Shown here piece after piece: positions 10,812 to 22,457 of a DNA stretch of 64,000 nucleotides (positions within the stretch are counted from its first letter, which is position 1; each line of letters starts with the position of its first letter). The position numbers and the translations under genes are program-made. This stretch comes from Alectoria sarmentosa (taxonomy: Eukaryota; Ascomycota; Lecanoromycetes; Lecanorales; Parmeliaceae), in assembly GCA_009733775.1 (NCBI GenBank), contig WOGZ01000065.1, positions 1-64,000 of the forward strand, written 5' to 3'. The notes beneath the pieces were generated by a model that worked only from the letters and a program-made list of their open reading frames with translations, made no database searches and was not told the DNA's origin.

Positions 10812-13568
10812 ATGACAGGCCGTGTTCAACAAGACGCCTTCATAGATGACTCTGACGAATCATGGTTAGTTGGACTTTTATTCGCCGATCCAACAAGTTT
10901 GAGGACATTCAGCTGATGGTTCAACACCTAGTCCTCTGTGTGTGGAGGAGTTCGACCTGTCGGATAAAAATTTCAAGCCATGCCGTTGCGGTTATCAAGT
11001 ACGTGGTAGATCTTTTCTTTCCCCTTAAGGACCAGCCTGTCCTAAGACTGAAACTACACTTCGAGATCATTTTACTGACTGCCTTAATTGCCCCAGATAT
11101 GCCAATTCTGCTACAACAATATCAAGAACCATATGAATGGTCTGTGCCCCGCTTGCCGAAGACCTTATGATGACCAAAGTATCGAATGGAAGATCGTCAG
11201 TCCCGAAGAGTAGGCCTTCTTGTATCTCTCAAACCTTTAAACTATCTGACCTGCTACTCTCCAGACAAAAGGCCGACCTCGCGCTACAAGCAAGGAAGAA
11301 AGCTATGGCACGAAAAAAAGAAAGTGAGCAGAGACAAGTTGAAACGCTCAACCGAAAAAACCTTGCAGGCATACGAGTGGTCCAGAAAAACCTTGTGTAT
11401 GTCGTTGGCCTCAGCCAAAAAAGCAGCGAGGAAGAGTTTTTACGGACGCTGAGAGGCCCTCAATACTTCGGGCAATACGGCAAGATTACGAAAATAGTTG
11501 TCAGCAAAGCAAAAGACGGGCAGAACAACGCCAATAATAATAATAACTCAATTGGTGTCTACGTTACTTTCGAAAATAGAGAGGACGCTGCAAAGTGTAT
11601 TGCTGCAGTGGACGGCTCACAAAATGCCGAACGAACGCTGAGGTGAGTGGATATCTAGGTTGCTTACGGGGGCAACTTCATGACTCACCCGAAATCAGAG
11701 CTCAATACGGCACGACAAAATACTGCTCGGCCTTTCTACGCAATGAGACTTGTGGCAATCGAAACTGCACATTCCTTCACGAGACTGGGGAAGATAACGA
11801 TAGTTTCAGCCGAGCGGACCTTTCATCCATGAACGCTCTGTCCACCCAACGTCCAGCTCAGCAGGCCTCATCATCAAGACCTAATCAACAGCCACCGCAG
11901 CCACAACCTCCACCTCAGCAAGCTCCACAGACCATCTCCGCGGCGTCACAGGCCGTTGCTCGCGACGAGGCCATGAGCCGAAGCGATAGTGGTGACGGAT
12001 CTGCCCTGCCTTCGTCGGCGAGCTGGGCTGCGAAGAATGCACAAAATGAGAGTACAAGATCAAGCAAGCCCGCGAGCGTGGCAGCTTCCAGTCCTGTAAT
12101 CACAAACCCAAGCGTCCCCGTAGAGTCTGCGGAGATACAACAAGTCCCGTCCGAGCCTTCGCCTCCTGATCCGATTTCGGACATTCAACTCCAAACGATG
12201 ACCGTGCGATCGGCCACTCTTCGACCAGTTTACTCCTTGGATGCTGCGATGGAGACCTTCAAGAATTCCTCGTACAAGTTTACTTTCGACCGATCAATCT
12301 ACAGTGAGGATGACCTTAAAGAGATTGACGCTTACCCTCCTTTATTCGATGACCGCGGAGGGCTCGTGCGCTATCGCATGGCGAAAGAACAAGAGCAGGA
12401 ACGTCGAAGGCAAGAAGAAGAGCGAAACGTAATTGGCGCAATGTCTGCTACAGAAGACGATGAGGCTCCAGCAAGTGGAAGCTTACAGCTAGGAGGGGAG
12501 CCGGAGACTCAAGACGAGCCGAATGATAACACTGGACGTATCAGTGCACAACAACGAAGTGCGATACAGCCCCCTTTTGGATCTTCAAGCAACTTCCCTT
12601 TTGGAGGATCCAACTTTCCAGCCAGTAACGCAGCCAGCCTTACTCGAACTCTTACCCCTCAACAGCAGCATCAGCTTTCTCTCTTGCGCTCACAGAGTCG
12701 CAATCAGCAGAGTCCCGTGAACAACGGCCAGTTCCAACCTGGGTATGCCGGTAACACTAGTCTACACCATCATCAACAATCCAACCCTTTCCAGATGCAG
12801 AATCAAGCTTTCAATACCGCGCAAGGGCACGGTAGACAAGCCTCGCGTTACACATTTGCAAATGACTCCGCGTCAGCCTCTACAATAGTGAAACCAGCAG
12901 CGAATCCCCAGCTGATGGCCCAACAAGCGGCTATGATGCCTGGAAACCAGAACAAGCACTTTCAGAACCAGCAACTTCAAACAAATGCTCATGGCAACCA
13001 CTTCTATAGCGGTGTTCAGGGTCCACCTCCGGGCCTCAAATCTAGTGGCACGCCACCCATCAGCGGCGGTGGAATGTTCGGTCAAGGACATGGTTTTGCT
13101 AGTGCCATGGGTGGCAGCGCTGGTTTCGGCGGCAATATTGGGGGAAAGAATACCAACGACGATCTTATGCGCGAATTATTACGGACTCGGAACGGAAGTA
13201 TCAATGGACAAGGGTCTGATATTGGAAAGCGTGAGTTCAAAGTTCCTTTTACTCAACAGCCCATGACCTCCGATGCCCCTGCCTCAAGCCTTCTTAGCTC
13301 GCTGTATGGCTCTCAAGTTGGTGGCCATTACGGTTACCAAGACCATCACCTCCAAAAGCAGAAGAAGAAGGGGAAGAAGCACAGACATGCTAACACTTCC
13401 TCCTCTGGGGGAGGTGGTATAGTTGATCTTGCGGACCCGAGTATCTTACAAGCTAGAATGCACCACGGCGCTGCAGGGCAGGGGCAATTTGGCGCCCAAG
13501 GTCAAGGTGGGTACAATCCGAACAGCATGCTATATGGAGGAGGCTACGGTGGCAGGTGGCAACTGTGA
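10812..13568 (+). CDS. NOT4: CCR4-NOT complex E3 ubiquitin ligase NOT4 (core isoform)
   Basis: RING-type ubiquitin ligase of the CCR4-NOT complex, acting in mRNA decay, co-translational quality control and proteasome assembly. Exons 10812-10864, 10932-10998, 11097-11209, 11265-11642 and 11699-13568 give 826 residues when translation ends at 13568. Domains in order are a C4C4 RING at about residues 18-62 (CPLCVEEFD, CRCGYQICQFCYNNIKNH, CPACRRPYDD), a basic coiled linker (ALQARKKAMARKKESEQR), an RRM at about 116-204 (NLVYVVGL, IGVYVTFENREDA), and a CCCH finger (KYCSAFLRNETCGNRNCTF). A long Q/N/G-rich low-complexity tail follows, ending in GGYNPNSMLYGGGYGGRWQL. A GT site at 13556, inside the last codons, can splice to 14152 and replace the final residues with a long extension (next entry). 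Confidence 0.93.
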
Positions 13569-14151
13569 TCGAGGCCTTTGATCTCGACACGAGGCATTCT
13601 TCCGGATGTTTTATCTGTTGAAAATGGCGCAATCTTTCTTTCGTGGTCATTTAGCGAGCATGGGCCCAAAGATAAAAGAAAGGGGACGTTATGGCGTCTT
13701 CGGGGGTTGCCTCAAAGCCACTAGTATGATCTGGGAGAGCATCTACAGCAACATTTCTTTTCCCTTCAAGGCATCACAGCAGGGCTGTGGTTGGTTACCT
13801 GATACCACTACACCGTCATTCTCATCGTGGCCAGCGTCATGTATGTAAGCATCCCTTCCTTGACCTGATATCAGGCAGGAAAATATCAGTCTATCTTCTC
13901 ACACAAATGTTTGCCACTTAGAATCTTCCATTTTATAATGTCATGATGAGACCGGCGGTTGCAGCCTGCGTGAACCGGCGTTATAGTTCTTTAGAAGTAC
14001 ATAGAGCGCGACTCGATAGGGTGTTGGGCCCATGCTCGCTTTGCCAATTGGAGTTTGTCTTTTTGATCTGTCATTCACCATTATTCACTCATCAATCTGA
14101 AGGGTTTCTGCTGACTCTCATGTGTCTAGACTCATTGTTTTTCCCCTCTAG

Positions 14152-16033
14152 GCAGGGCCCAATTCAACAAATCAACCGCCCGATCAAAGGCGCTTCATCT
14201 AATCCACCCGCAGTAGCTTCCTCTTCCAGCAGACCTGCAGTTAAAATCACCCCAAGCCAGACTCCAGTCCATCCAGGTCTATCATTACCTCAAGACTTCC
14301 CACCTTTGGCTGCTCCCCAGCCTCCACCACCCGCACATAATCGCCTTCAACGCAAAGTCACAACCGGTGCAGCTATCAAGCCAGTCGTCCCTGTTTTGCC
14401 AACTTCATCCTCCAAACCCACAGCCGTGCAGAAAGACCTGCATCAGAGCGAGCAAGCCGGCCGTACCGAGCCTGGTACTCATTCAGTGTCCAAAGCCAGT
14501 GTCAAATCCAAGCCAAAGGAAGATGGAGCATCCTCAACCATGCTTGAGGCGAGGACCGTATTGAAATCGAGTCAACCCACGCTTGCAAATCCTTCCAAGC
14601 CTCCGGACGAGAGATTACGGCCTCGCAAGCTCGACATTGCAGCAGCCAAGGATGCGACAAAGAAGGATAAATATTCAATAGATACTGCAGGAGTAACAAG
14701 CGGCCCAGTACCTTCTCAACCCCCTACTCCTGCCACTGCGGTTTCACAGGCATCTGCTTCATCTGCGACGCGTCAAAACCAAATTCGAGCGATCCGAGTA
14801 CCTCCATTGCCAAAGACGGAGACGCGTCCAGCTTCGCCTACAATGGCTCCTACAACTACGAGCAAGCAAGCATCGCGACGGCCCAGTCTTACTTCCATCG
14901 ATCGACCCGGCTCACCAGCGAGCGAGAAGTTTTGGGACAACATGTCTTTCGCGTCTACATCATTGTCTCGGGCGAATTCGCCTCCTCCAGCTAAGGTCGG
15001 ATCAGCACCGGTGAGACAATTTACGAAGAGTCAGCAAAAAAAGGATAGACAAGCACGTGCGAAGCAGGCGGATGAAGCTTCGAAAGTCGAGGAGCCTCCT
15101 GCCAAGGCTCAGGAGCCAATGCAGGCGCCTATCATTGGAAGAAAGAAGAAGGCAAAGAAAGAAAAGACACAAGGTACTGCGGACTCTACGCCGAACGTCA
15201 CACGGCCGACATCTCCTGTGCGGAAAGAGGAAGAATTAGTGGAGGAAAAAGCAGAGCCGGTCACACCAGTAAGAGAGGGCAAGAAGGTAGCCTCCAAGGT
15301 TGCAGCAGACATCAAAGAGCCGGACACGCCGTCAAGTCCCGCCACTCCTGCTTCAAATGATCCTCAAAAAGCCTCACTCACCGCTGCGTCGATCTTTGCC
15401 AGTCTATTGAAATCTGGGGAGCTCAGTCCCAATGTGTCCGAGCTTTTCAAGAGTGTCCCAGGGCTCAACTACCGTTTTGAAGGCCTTGACCTTGATCTCG
15501 GCGTCGCGGATGATTCAATGGTTTCCGACAGCCAGATGCACTCTCTCGACCAAGGCGAGGCCATCACTATTCAAAAAAGCCCAACCAACCATGTGGTCGT
15601 GCTCCCGGATCGCAGCGCTCTGCGTGGCTTGACCGCTTCTCAAGCAGCGCGCTATCTCGAACTGAGAAAGCAAGCTTTGGCGAACGGTGATGTACCATCC
15701 AATCAAGCTCTCGCCGGTCTCGTCCCTGTTCTTCCACGAATTAGTCTGCCTCTTGCACGATTTACTTCCCGGGCTTCTTCGGAAGACCAGCAGCTGCCCA
15801 ACCATTTTTCAGCTCCGGCGCTAGGTCCTGCATCTCTCGCTGCAAACATGCAGAAGTTTGGCACTATGGAGGGAGCTAAGGATGAGAGTTTCCCGAGGAG
15901 ACTTCCAAGCATGAGCGTTGAGGTCGCCGAGCAGGCTTTGGCAGTCAGTAGGAAAGAGACGGAGGCTTTGGAGAAGAAGCTGAATGCGTTGTTGAAGAAG
16001 AATAGAAGGTTATTATTTGGGAGTGCCCACTAG
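14152..16033 (+). CDS. NOT4: probable 3' exon of NOT4: long C-terminal extension
   Basis: An open frame of 627 codons continues in phase if intron 13556-14151 (CAG/GTGGCA donor, CTGAC at about 14111, TTCCCCTCTAG acceptor) is removed, giving one NOT4 protein of 1449 residues. The frame is also open left of 14152, but that part reads as random hydrophobic sequence and has no convincing start, which supports the splice. The extension is P/S/T-rich and disordered. It has a DFPPLAAPQPPPP motif near its start, charged KKKAKKEK stretches, a more ordered part (KASLTAASIFASLLKSGE, SELFKSVPGLNYRF, LRGLTASQAARYLELRKQA) and a C-terminal coiled coil (AEQALAVSRKETEALEKKL then LLKKNRRLLFG). Long NOT4 forms occur in other filamentous fungi. 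It could instead be a separate gene with an unseen first exon. Confidence 0.62.
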
Positions 16034-17166
16034 GATCCAGGCATGTCGTCGCCTGGTTGCAGGGAGTGTGTATGGCTTTCGTACGAAGCTTGTAAAGAGA
16101 TGGAACGATCGTGATGAGCAAAATCATAGCGCTGTACAGCAGCGAATTCTGCCAAACGGAACGAAAATCGACAATTCTTGTGATTGGTATCAGCATTGGT
16201 ACGCTGATGGAAGCTCAGCACCTTGAGCTACAAAGCGCTTATAGCTTCAGCGACTGCGCTCTAACGGCCCATTTTTGAAAAGGGGAAAAGGACGAGGGAA
16301 AAATCCTTTATTGACGTTGGAATCATTCACAATTTTAGCATCGATAGGCCGATAAAGGAGTCTCGGTTGTTGGACTCGGCGGACAAAGTGCTTGTATCGC
16401 CGGTGCTGAGCTCCATGTGTACATTTACTTTTAGCAAGCATTAGATTCGGGTATGGGCCGCGCTTGCTCGGTAGGAATCGAAGAGGTTTTTTGTGTAATC
16501 AATGTACACACTTTTCACTGATGATTTCTTTACTCTGTTGACTGAATATAGAATTGAGAGAGAGAGAGAGAGCTGCTTACTACTCCTTTTCTGATTCTGA
16601 TGTTGTATCCCGTAAGAGCTCCACGTATCTTGATCATTGGAGAGCAGAGAACAGACTCTACAGCATAGACAGATCGCCTACAACCTGGTCATCTCGCATC
16701 TCGCTTGCGTCAGCCAGGAGAGTTTCTTTCGCTCGAGTGGTGGCAAGGTGGATTTGCAGGCAGTATTCTTCTGGATGGATAGACGGCGTCTCGGCGCTTC
16801 AAGCACAGCTTACAGATGTATGGATTTCCATGGGAGGGGATGGAATAGGATGGAGGCGAGGGAGGGAGGGAGGGAGGAAGTAGGGAGGGGGGCAGGATCG
16901 AGTCAAGACTTGTGGGCTTCGGTCGTTCGCACGGTCTTTTACAGAGAGCAAGGTAGAGTATCTGAATTTTCCTGCGCCCAATGCCGAAGAGAGCTTCACT
17001 AGCTACCATCCTGTTCATGACGACGTCGTCCTGGTCGCCCCTCCATACCCTCCTCAGCAATGGTCCGTCAATAACACCGAGCTCGTCTTGACCACAATTC
17101 GTAACAGATTCTCGTCAAGACCCGTACCGGACCACGTATCCTTCTCAAGGGCATAAGATGAATACC
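16034..17166. other. intergenic, with GA and GGGA simple repeats
   Basis: This 1.1 kb between NOT4 and the F-box-like gene contains a (GA)n tract at about 16556-16571 and a GGGA-type tract at about 16857-16890. Short frames on both strands lack family features. I see no gene. Confidence 0.45.
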
Positions 17167-18222
17167 TTAGACATCCGGTACCCCGGCCAAATCCATCAAT
17201 GCCTTTACCTCGAATGGCCGCCTCTTGTCTTCAAAGACTGGCCCGGCGAGAATCTGTTCGATTGCTGTATTGCTGGCACAGTATTTGTCGCATCCGAGAT
17301 ACAGCGTTACTTCCTTCGTGTCTCTGTGTAGTACCTTCAAGCGGATGCTCTGTACTACAAACACCGTGTCTTTCAAATGCCCTTGGGCATGGGACAATAT
17401 TATCGCGTCGCACATTTCCTCCAAGGCTGCTAGGGATATCCTACCGTTGCGGTATTCTAGGATGTCCGCACTGTGTTCCGCGAGCACGGTTTTGTAGTTG
17501 TAGACGCGCTCTGTCGTGGGTTGGTAGCTTCGACGGACGAGGCCGAGCGTGATATCAACGACTTTGTACAGCGGAGTTTGTAGACTGATGTGCTTGGTGT
17601 TCTCGTAGTGTGCCAAGATTTGATGCTCCATTGTGGGGCAACAGGAAGAGAATTTTCTAATTTTACGGGGTGGCCTCCGAAGGCGTATCCCGTACATAAC
17701 AGCGATACTCTTGACATGGCGATGGTAATGTCCGATAGGTTCAATGGGCGAGTCATGTGGCTTGACTAAGAAATCCCAGAGCCCCACCAGGATAAATCCT
17801 GTCCTCTCACAATCTAGGCATGTCATATGAACCTTGTTCTTGGAGTAAAGTATGGGTAGCGTCTCGCTGTAGACTTGCTTGCTGGTTCTGAGAATCTGCG
17901 TGTGGGCGAGGTTGGCGCAGTTTGTGGACTTGAAGAGAGCGGAGTTGGGCTCGTAGTCCCTTGCACGCTCCGGGCAGAAGCCGCATTTGGGGCGGTATAG
18001 GTCGACATGTTGGGTGATAAGCTCGTTGTGAATCAAAAGGCGAATCTCGATAGGAAATTCCATGAAACGGTGAAGAATACTGGGAAAGGAGGTGAGCTCG
18101 GCAGGTTCTTGAGCTTGCAGCGAAGCTGTTGGAGCAACAAGCGCTGTCACATCCAGTCAGTCTGGTTAGAAGCTATTGCGCGAGGTTCTGGTGCCCTTAC
18201 TTTTCAGTCTCAAGTCTGCCAT
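17167..18222 (-). CDS. F-box-like (2EXR-type) domain protein, paralogue 1
   Basis: Two exons, 18201-18222 and 17167-18143, joined across a 57-bp intron (GTAAGG, CTGAC branch, GACAG), give 332 residues beginning MADLRLKTLVAPTASLQ. The frame upstream of 18143 otherwise opens only with GTG, so the tiny first exon supplies the ATG. The N-terminal third has the fungal F-box-like pattern: FMEFPIEIRLLIHNELI, then a Cys-rich stretch (CGFCPERARD), then LRTSKQVYSETLPILYSKN. This family (often annotated 2EXR or F-box-like) is expanded in ascomycetes and its function is mostly unknown; adaptor roles in ubiquitination are assumed for true F-boxes. The rest is unassigned. A diverged paralogue lies about 660 bp upstream in the same orientation. 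Confidence 0.7.
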
Positions 18223-18884
18223 ACTGGATGTCGGCAGACTCGATGAGTGGTGGGAGCCCTCGTGGTCGGACATTAATCCTGTGCACACGTACTAGTCTTG
18301 ATGACGAGATAATCCGTATGACTGACGGGAGAGCCTTGTTGTAGAGATTTGGAAGCTTGGTTGATGTTGGGAGGGATGCGACCGAGTTCGACGTAAGGCG
18401 TTGTTGAGAATTTGCACGATGTAGCCATTTGTGTATCCAGGCAAGAAGGGAAAAAATTGGCGGGCGAAAATTAAGTCTTCCTGAGGAACCTCATAAGTTT
18501 GAAGTGCCACAGTGCGAACGGCAAACTTGCCTCAGTGGGACTTGGAAATTTCAAGATTCCCTCTATGCATCATTCATGGCCGGTGCTCTTACAAAGGTGA
18601 CCAGCGGAATGTGGATGGTGTGGAGACCAACCCAAGTGTTGGATCGAAGGAGATAGGACGGAGTCAAATTTCAGGCCTATGAGCTTGGGCATGTATCTGC
18701 ACATCATCAATTTGATGGAGACGTACTGATGGACAAGCAGACAGGAAGTATGCACTTGTTGCGGATTACAACTAAAGTAAAGAACACTGAGAAGGTCAAT
18801 GACAAGGCGGACCTCCAGAGCCAAGTACTGCCACATTCAAATCCCTCCTACCCATCAACCTTGTCAGGGAACCATCGTCTAGAT

Positions 18885-19826
18885 TCACCGGCATCCAAGG
18901 TAGATACTGGTCTTGATTTCTTTCATGGATTTGGGTCCCGCAGTGAGCAGATAGTCATCAGTCCAGGTGACGAATCTCACACCAAAGGTAGAGTTTTTCA
19001 TCTCCCCTTGGGAGTGGGAGGCAACGACTGCATCACATATGGCCTCTATGTAGCGTAGGCCTTCTCTGGCTCTTGCTCTAGGAAGCAAGAGCGATGATAA
19101 ATTCGCTAAAATAGTTTTGTAGTCGTGCGTACGCTTGGCCATCAAATTCTTCCGCTGGAAGACCATATACAAGGATAGTACTGGCATCTCCTTGGCTGAG
19201 ATTTGGACCATCATCTGCTCTAAGCCTGGGAAATAACGCAGGACGTCACTCTCCACTGCTTGCCACCACTGCGTTGGGAAGCCGCCAAGTAAAATGTGAT
19301 ACACCCAGTCGAGCATGAAGTAGATCCTTCTCACATGTGGCTTGGCGGCGTCACTTGGACATGTGAGAATCTTGGTCACCCCAGCCCACGGACTAAGACG
19401 ACTTGCAATGGGACCAACCTGCAAGCCGTCGGCACCCGCTGGTGCCATGATCCCATGCTGACCACGGCGATGCCTTGAAACATTGACTCGAGTAGGACTG
19501 CCAAACGGCCCCCAGCAGAAAAGCGGGAATACGTTCTTGGAGTAAAGGATAGGTAAGGCTTCGTTGTAGATAGCCTTGTTGGTGCGTAGTAGTGATGGGT
19601 TCAGACAGTCTCTGCCGATGGTATGACCCTTCAGGTTTGCACAAAACTTGCATGTGCAGAATGTGCGAAGCATGCCGTCAGACTGGACTAGAAGCTTGTT
19701 GTAGATGATGAGGCGAATCTCAGGGGGCAGGCTGAGAAAGCGAAATGCCGTGATTGAGGGGTCGGCGTCAGGAGAGTGGGGAGAGTGGGGAGAGTCAGAC
19801 AGTGATAAGGAGGAAATCAGTAGCAT
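18885..19826 (-). CDS. F-box-like (2EXR-type) domain protein, paralogue 2
   Basis: Single visible exon of 313 residues starting at the ATG at 19826. It shares with its downstream neighbour the pattern FRFLSLPPEIRLIIYNKLL, a Cys-rich stretch (TFCTCKFCANLKG), LLRTNKAIYNEALPILYSKN, a central YKTIL-A-LS segment, and a C-terminal SIYLGC that aligns with TLYLGC of the first copy. The first copy continues about 45 residues beyond that point but this frame stops three bases after YLGC. Either it is truncated or a further small exon is missed (a GT lies immediately after the GCR codons). Function is unknown. The two genes are a tandem duplication in one orientation, typical of accessory regions. Confidence 0.65.
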   Translation of the reverse strand: MLLISSLSLSDSPHSPHSPDADPSITAFRFLSLPPEIRLIIYNKLLVQSDGMLRTFCTCKFCANLKGHTIGRDCLNPSLLRTNKAIYNEALPILYSKNVFPLFCWGPFGSPTRVNVSRHRRGQHGIMAPAGADGLQVGPIASRLSPWAGVTKILTCPSDAAKPHVRRIYFMLDWVYHILLGGFPTQWWQAVESDVLRYFPGLEQMMVQISAKEMPVLSLYMVFQRKNLMAKRTHDYKTILANLSSLLLPRARAREGLRYIEAICDAVVASHSQGEMKNSTFGVRFVTWTDDYLLTAGPKSMKEIKTSIYLGCR

Positions 19827-21066
19827 GATGGCTTAGATCGATAGACTGTTGTCCGTGGTGTTCAGTCCTTTACTGTGATGTTATGGAATAGTCACAGGAT
19901 GATGGCTGATGGATGATGGGCAACGTGGGAAGGGAAGCAGGAGGTGAAGAGGCGGCGACGCTGGAGAAATCTGCTAGGCGCCGTCTCTGGCCGCCCCTGA
20001 GTCGTGCTCGTGTCTCACTTCCTTCACCACTCGGCGGGCTCCGACTACCCAATTTGAACATGCCCCGCTCAATCCTCCAGAGAATCATACGCTACTTATG
20101 CTACTTCCTATCTTTCGTAGCTACCTCAGGACTTTTAGCCTGGTCCATGAATCGACTGAACGGTTGCAGGCCACAGATGCTGACTGTGAATTCAGCCAGA
20201 AGACAGTTCCCAAGATTCAAGGGAGACGATTTTATGCGCTATCCTACTGCAGGCAATGTTCGATCCTCAATGTCTCGAAACCAGAGAGAGAGGTTGATAA
20301 GGTACGAGGTTCCCGGTAGAGCGAATCTGCTGCGACCCGATAGCATGAATGTTTGTAGGGAGCTGGCAGTCACAATGCAAATTTGAGAGTTTGCTAGTAG
20401 CAAATTGTGAGTCCCCCATTATTATAAAGAACTGTTACCCTGCAGTTTAAGAAGACTCCAAGCCACCGAAGTCAGAGAGAAGATTCATCGCCTTCCTTCT
20501 TCGTATACTGCCTTATCGAAGTGACTCTCTTCACGAGCTCATTCGAGATGATGAGATTGAAATGTTTTATCATGATCAGCTTTGAAGGTGCTCTCTATCC
20601 AATATTAATAAACATAAGGCTGAAGGATCATATTATCGAGTTATACATCCGAGGTGGAGATGGTAACCCATGACCTCTTTGACCTCTTTGTCTATCGTCA
20701 GCTTCGCTCCAGCTCTACGTTTCCTTTTTCTCCAAACTCAGTAACATCAAACCTTTTCACCTCTATACCTTGAGTCTTTTCTGGACCCAGCGGTCTACAC
20801 TATGAGACCAAGAAACTTGCATCCGTGGCTCCATATTCTACGTTGCAATGTACTAGCAGCAGGTATAGGGGCCTCCAACTTAAGCTGAGCTTACGAGCAA
20901 CTAGCGTTGCATATGCACGAGGCTCCTTTGGAAGCCAGCTGCCATGCCCCCGGGAACCCCCACCTGACCCCGAAACCCTCGTCATCGGTACGAATCTACA
21001 CTTGCACTACAAAGGGCACATCAACAAGCCTCAGCCCTCAGTATGCGAAGACTTCAACGGCCAAAA
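19827..21066. other. intergenic without a convincing gene
   Basis: Pairs of overlapping frames near 19870-20390 on opposite strands show no domain-like sequence. 20400-20800 is AT-rich and free of frames. I see no RNA gene or repeat structure. Confidence 0.4.
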
Positions 21067-22341
21067 TGTGTGAAGAGAACCCAGCTATGATCATGAACTC
21101 CGACCGTGCTTCAGGAACGAGATCACCCTTTGGTCTCTTTACGGAATATCAGCAGTACAAGAAAAACACCGCGGTCGTGTTAGACTGGCTGATCGACAAC
21201 GGCGGTTTGTATTGCATGAAAGACCACACCCTGGTATCAGTGAGACAGATGATCCACCTCCACCCTGTCACTGGAGATACCCCGGAGCGACCTCGTCACG
21301 ACGACGCAGTGACGCGCTATACCAAGTCGAGGTGTCTGCCCTCGCCAGCGTCGAATCCTTACCGAGAATGCTCGAAAAAATAATAGATTTGAAGATGCTA
21401 AGATGACGCTAGCGAGCATGTTGACGAGTTGGGATTTGGGTCAACAAACATGACCAGGTAGCGAATGTTCTCGACACTTATTTCATATCATGATCGGTTA
21501 GAGAATCATAATGCTCACATGCTTCGTGGTAAGGGACAGAAATCTTAGTGTTCCAAAATATGTGCTCCGAGGTATAAAGACTTGCATCAAGAAGTGCGGG
21601 AAGATCACGGATTTCTTCAAAAGTACAACAATCAAGGATCACATTCGTGAAGATGATGTTACTCGCTCTCATGAGTAGGTACTTTACCTCAACGTAGGTT
21701 TTGAAGCATCCTCAGCTGAAAACACTGTTTATACTATGTCTATTCTAGACTAATTGACGTGCTTGAAGTTCTGCAACAGGATGCTCCTACGCAATTATAT
21801 TCGAAAAATTCCCCCACGGCAAATCAATTCATTTCGCAATTGGCGAAATTTTCAAATATCTTCGAGATGCTCGGGAGTGAAGTTGTGGAGGCAGAAGACA
21901 AAATCGACAGCCTGATTATCACCGGAGAAGAAGATCTTAACCTTCAAGAGCCTCTATCTCCCCTCAGACAGACCACTAATGGCTATAATTTTATTGAAGA
22001 TGATCTCTTGGCGAGATTATGGAACTTGTTGCGTTCGTGCTCGTAAGCAAGGAACTCTGCGCCGCGCTTTTCTGCGATTCGAATGCTCAACAGCACAAGA
22101 CTCAAGTTATCATATGCCCTACTTGAAAGCGACCGTGAAAGCAAGCGGGCGCTGGTATTATTTCTTTATTTCTGTATTTCTCGGCGCGTGGGTTTCGAGC
22201 GCCGCATTGAGAGACGTTGAGAGCTGGCTGGCTCCTACCACATATAGTCTGTATATGTATCTCCGAATGATGGAAAGCCATCTATCAAGTAAAGAGAGAA
22301 GCCAAAGAAAATCACCAAGAACTAACCACAGTACTGAATAG
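21067..22341 (+). pseudogene. decayed gene relic, possibly DUF6604-like
   Basis: Pieces of protein-like sequence lie in different phases along 1.3 kb. FGLFTEYQQYKKNTAVVLDW at about 21128-21190 resembles the start of the fungal DUF6604 domain (an YxxYKxxTxxVxxWL pattern). VEVSALASVESLPRMLEKII at about 21325-21385 is in another frame. ANQFISQLAKFSNIFEMLGS at about 21820-21875 is in a third. Stops and frame changes separate them and no set of good splice sites joins them. I read this as a broken copy of an accessory gene. The family assignment is from memory of the pattern and is weak; an unusual intron-rich functional gene is the alternative. Confidence 0.3.
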
Positions 22342-22426
22342 AACTCGCAGTAACTCTTTCACCACCCCACTACTCCAATTGAAAGATCCCCCCCCTTCCC
22401 CCACCCCACCCTCCACCCCTCCCCTC

Positions 22427-22436
22427 NNNNNNNNNN
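22427..22436. other. 10-base assembly gap (N run)
   Basis: Ten undetermined bases lie between a C/T-rich low-complexity tract (about 22387-22426) and a homopolymer of C (about 22439-22457). This is a sequencing or assembly gap caused by the low-complexity tract. Any frame crossing it is unreliable. Confidence 0.95.
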
Positions 22437-22457
22437 AGGCCCCCCCCCCCCCCCCCC

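Noticed and set aside
13943..14151. Open frame upstream of the NOT4 extension exon as an independent N-terminus
   Set aside because: Sequence reads as random hydrophobic/cysteine residues, and the splice acceptor at 14151 explains the frame better.
19913..20386. 157-codon plus-strand frame
   Set aside because: Low complexity at the start, matching frame on the opposite strand, no family resemblance.
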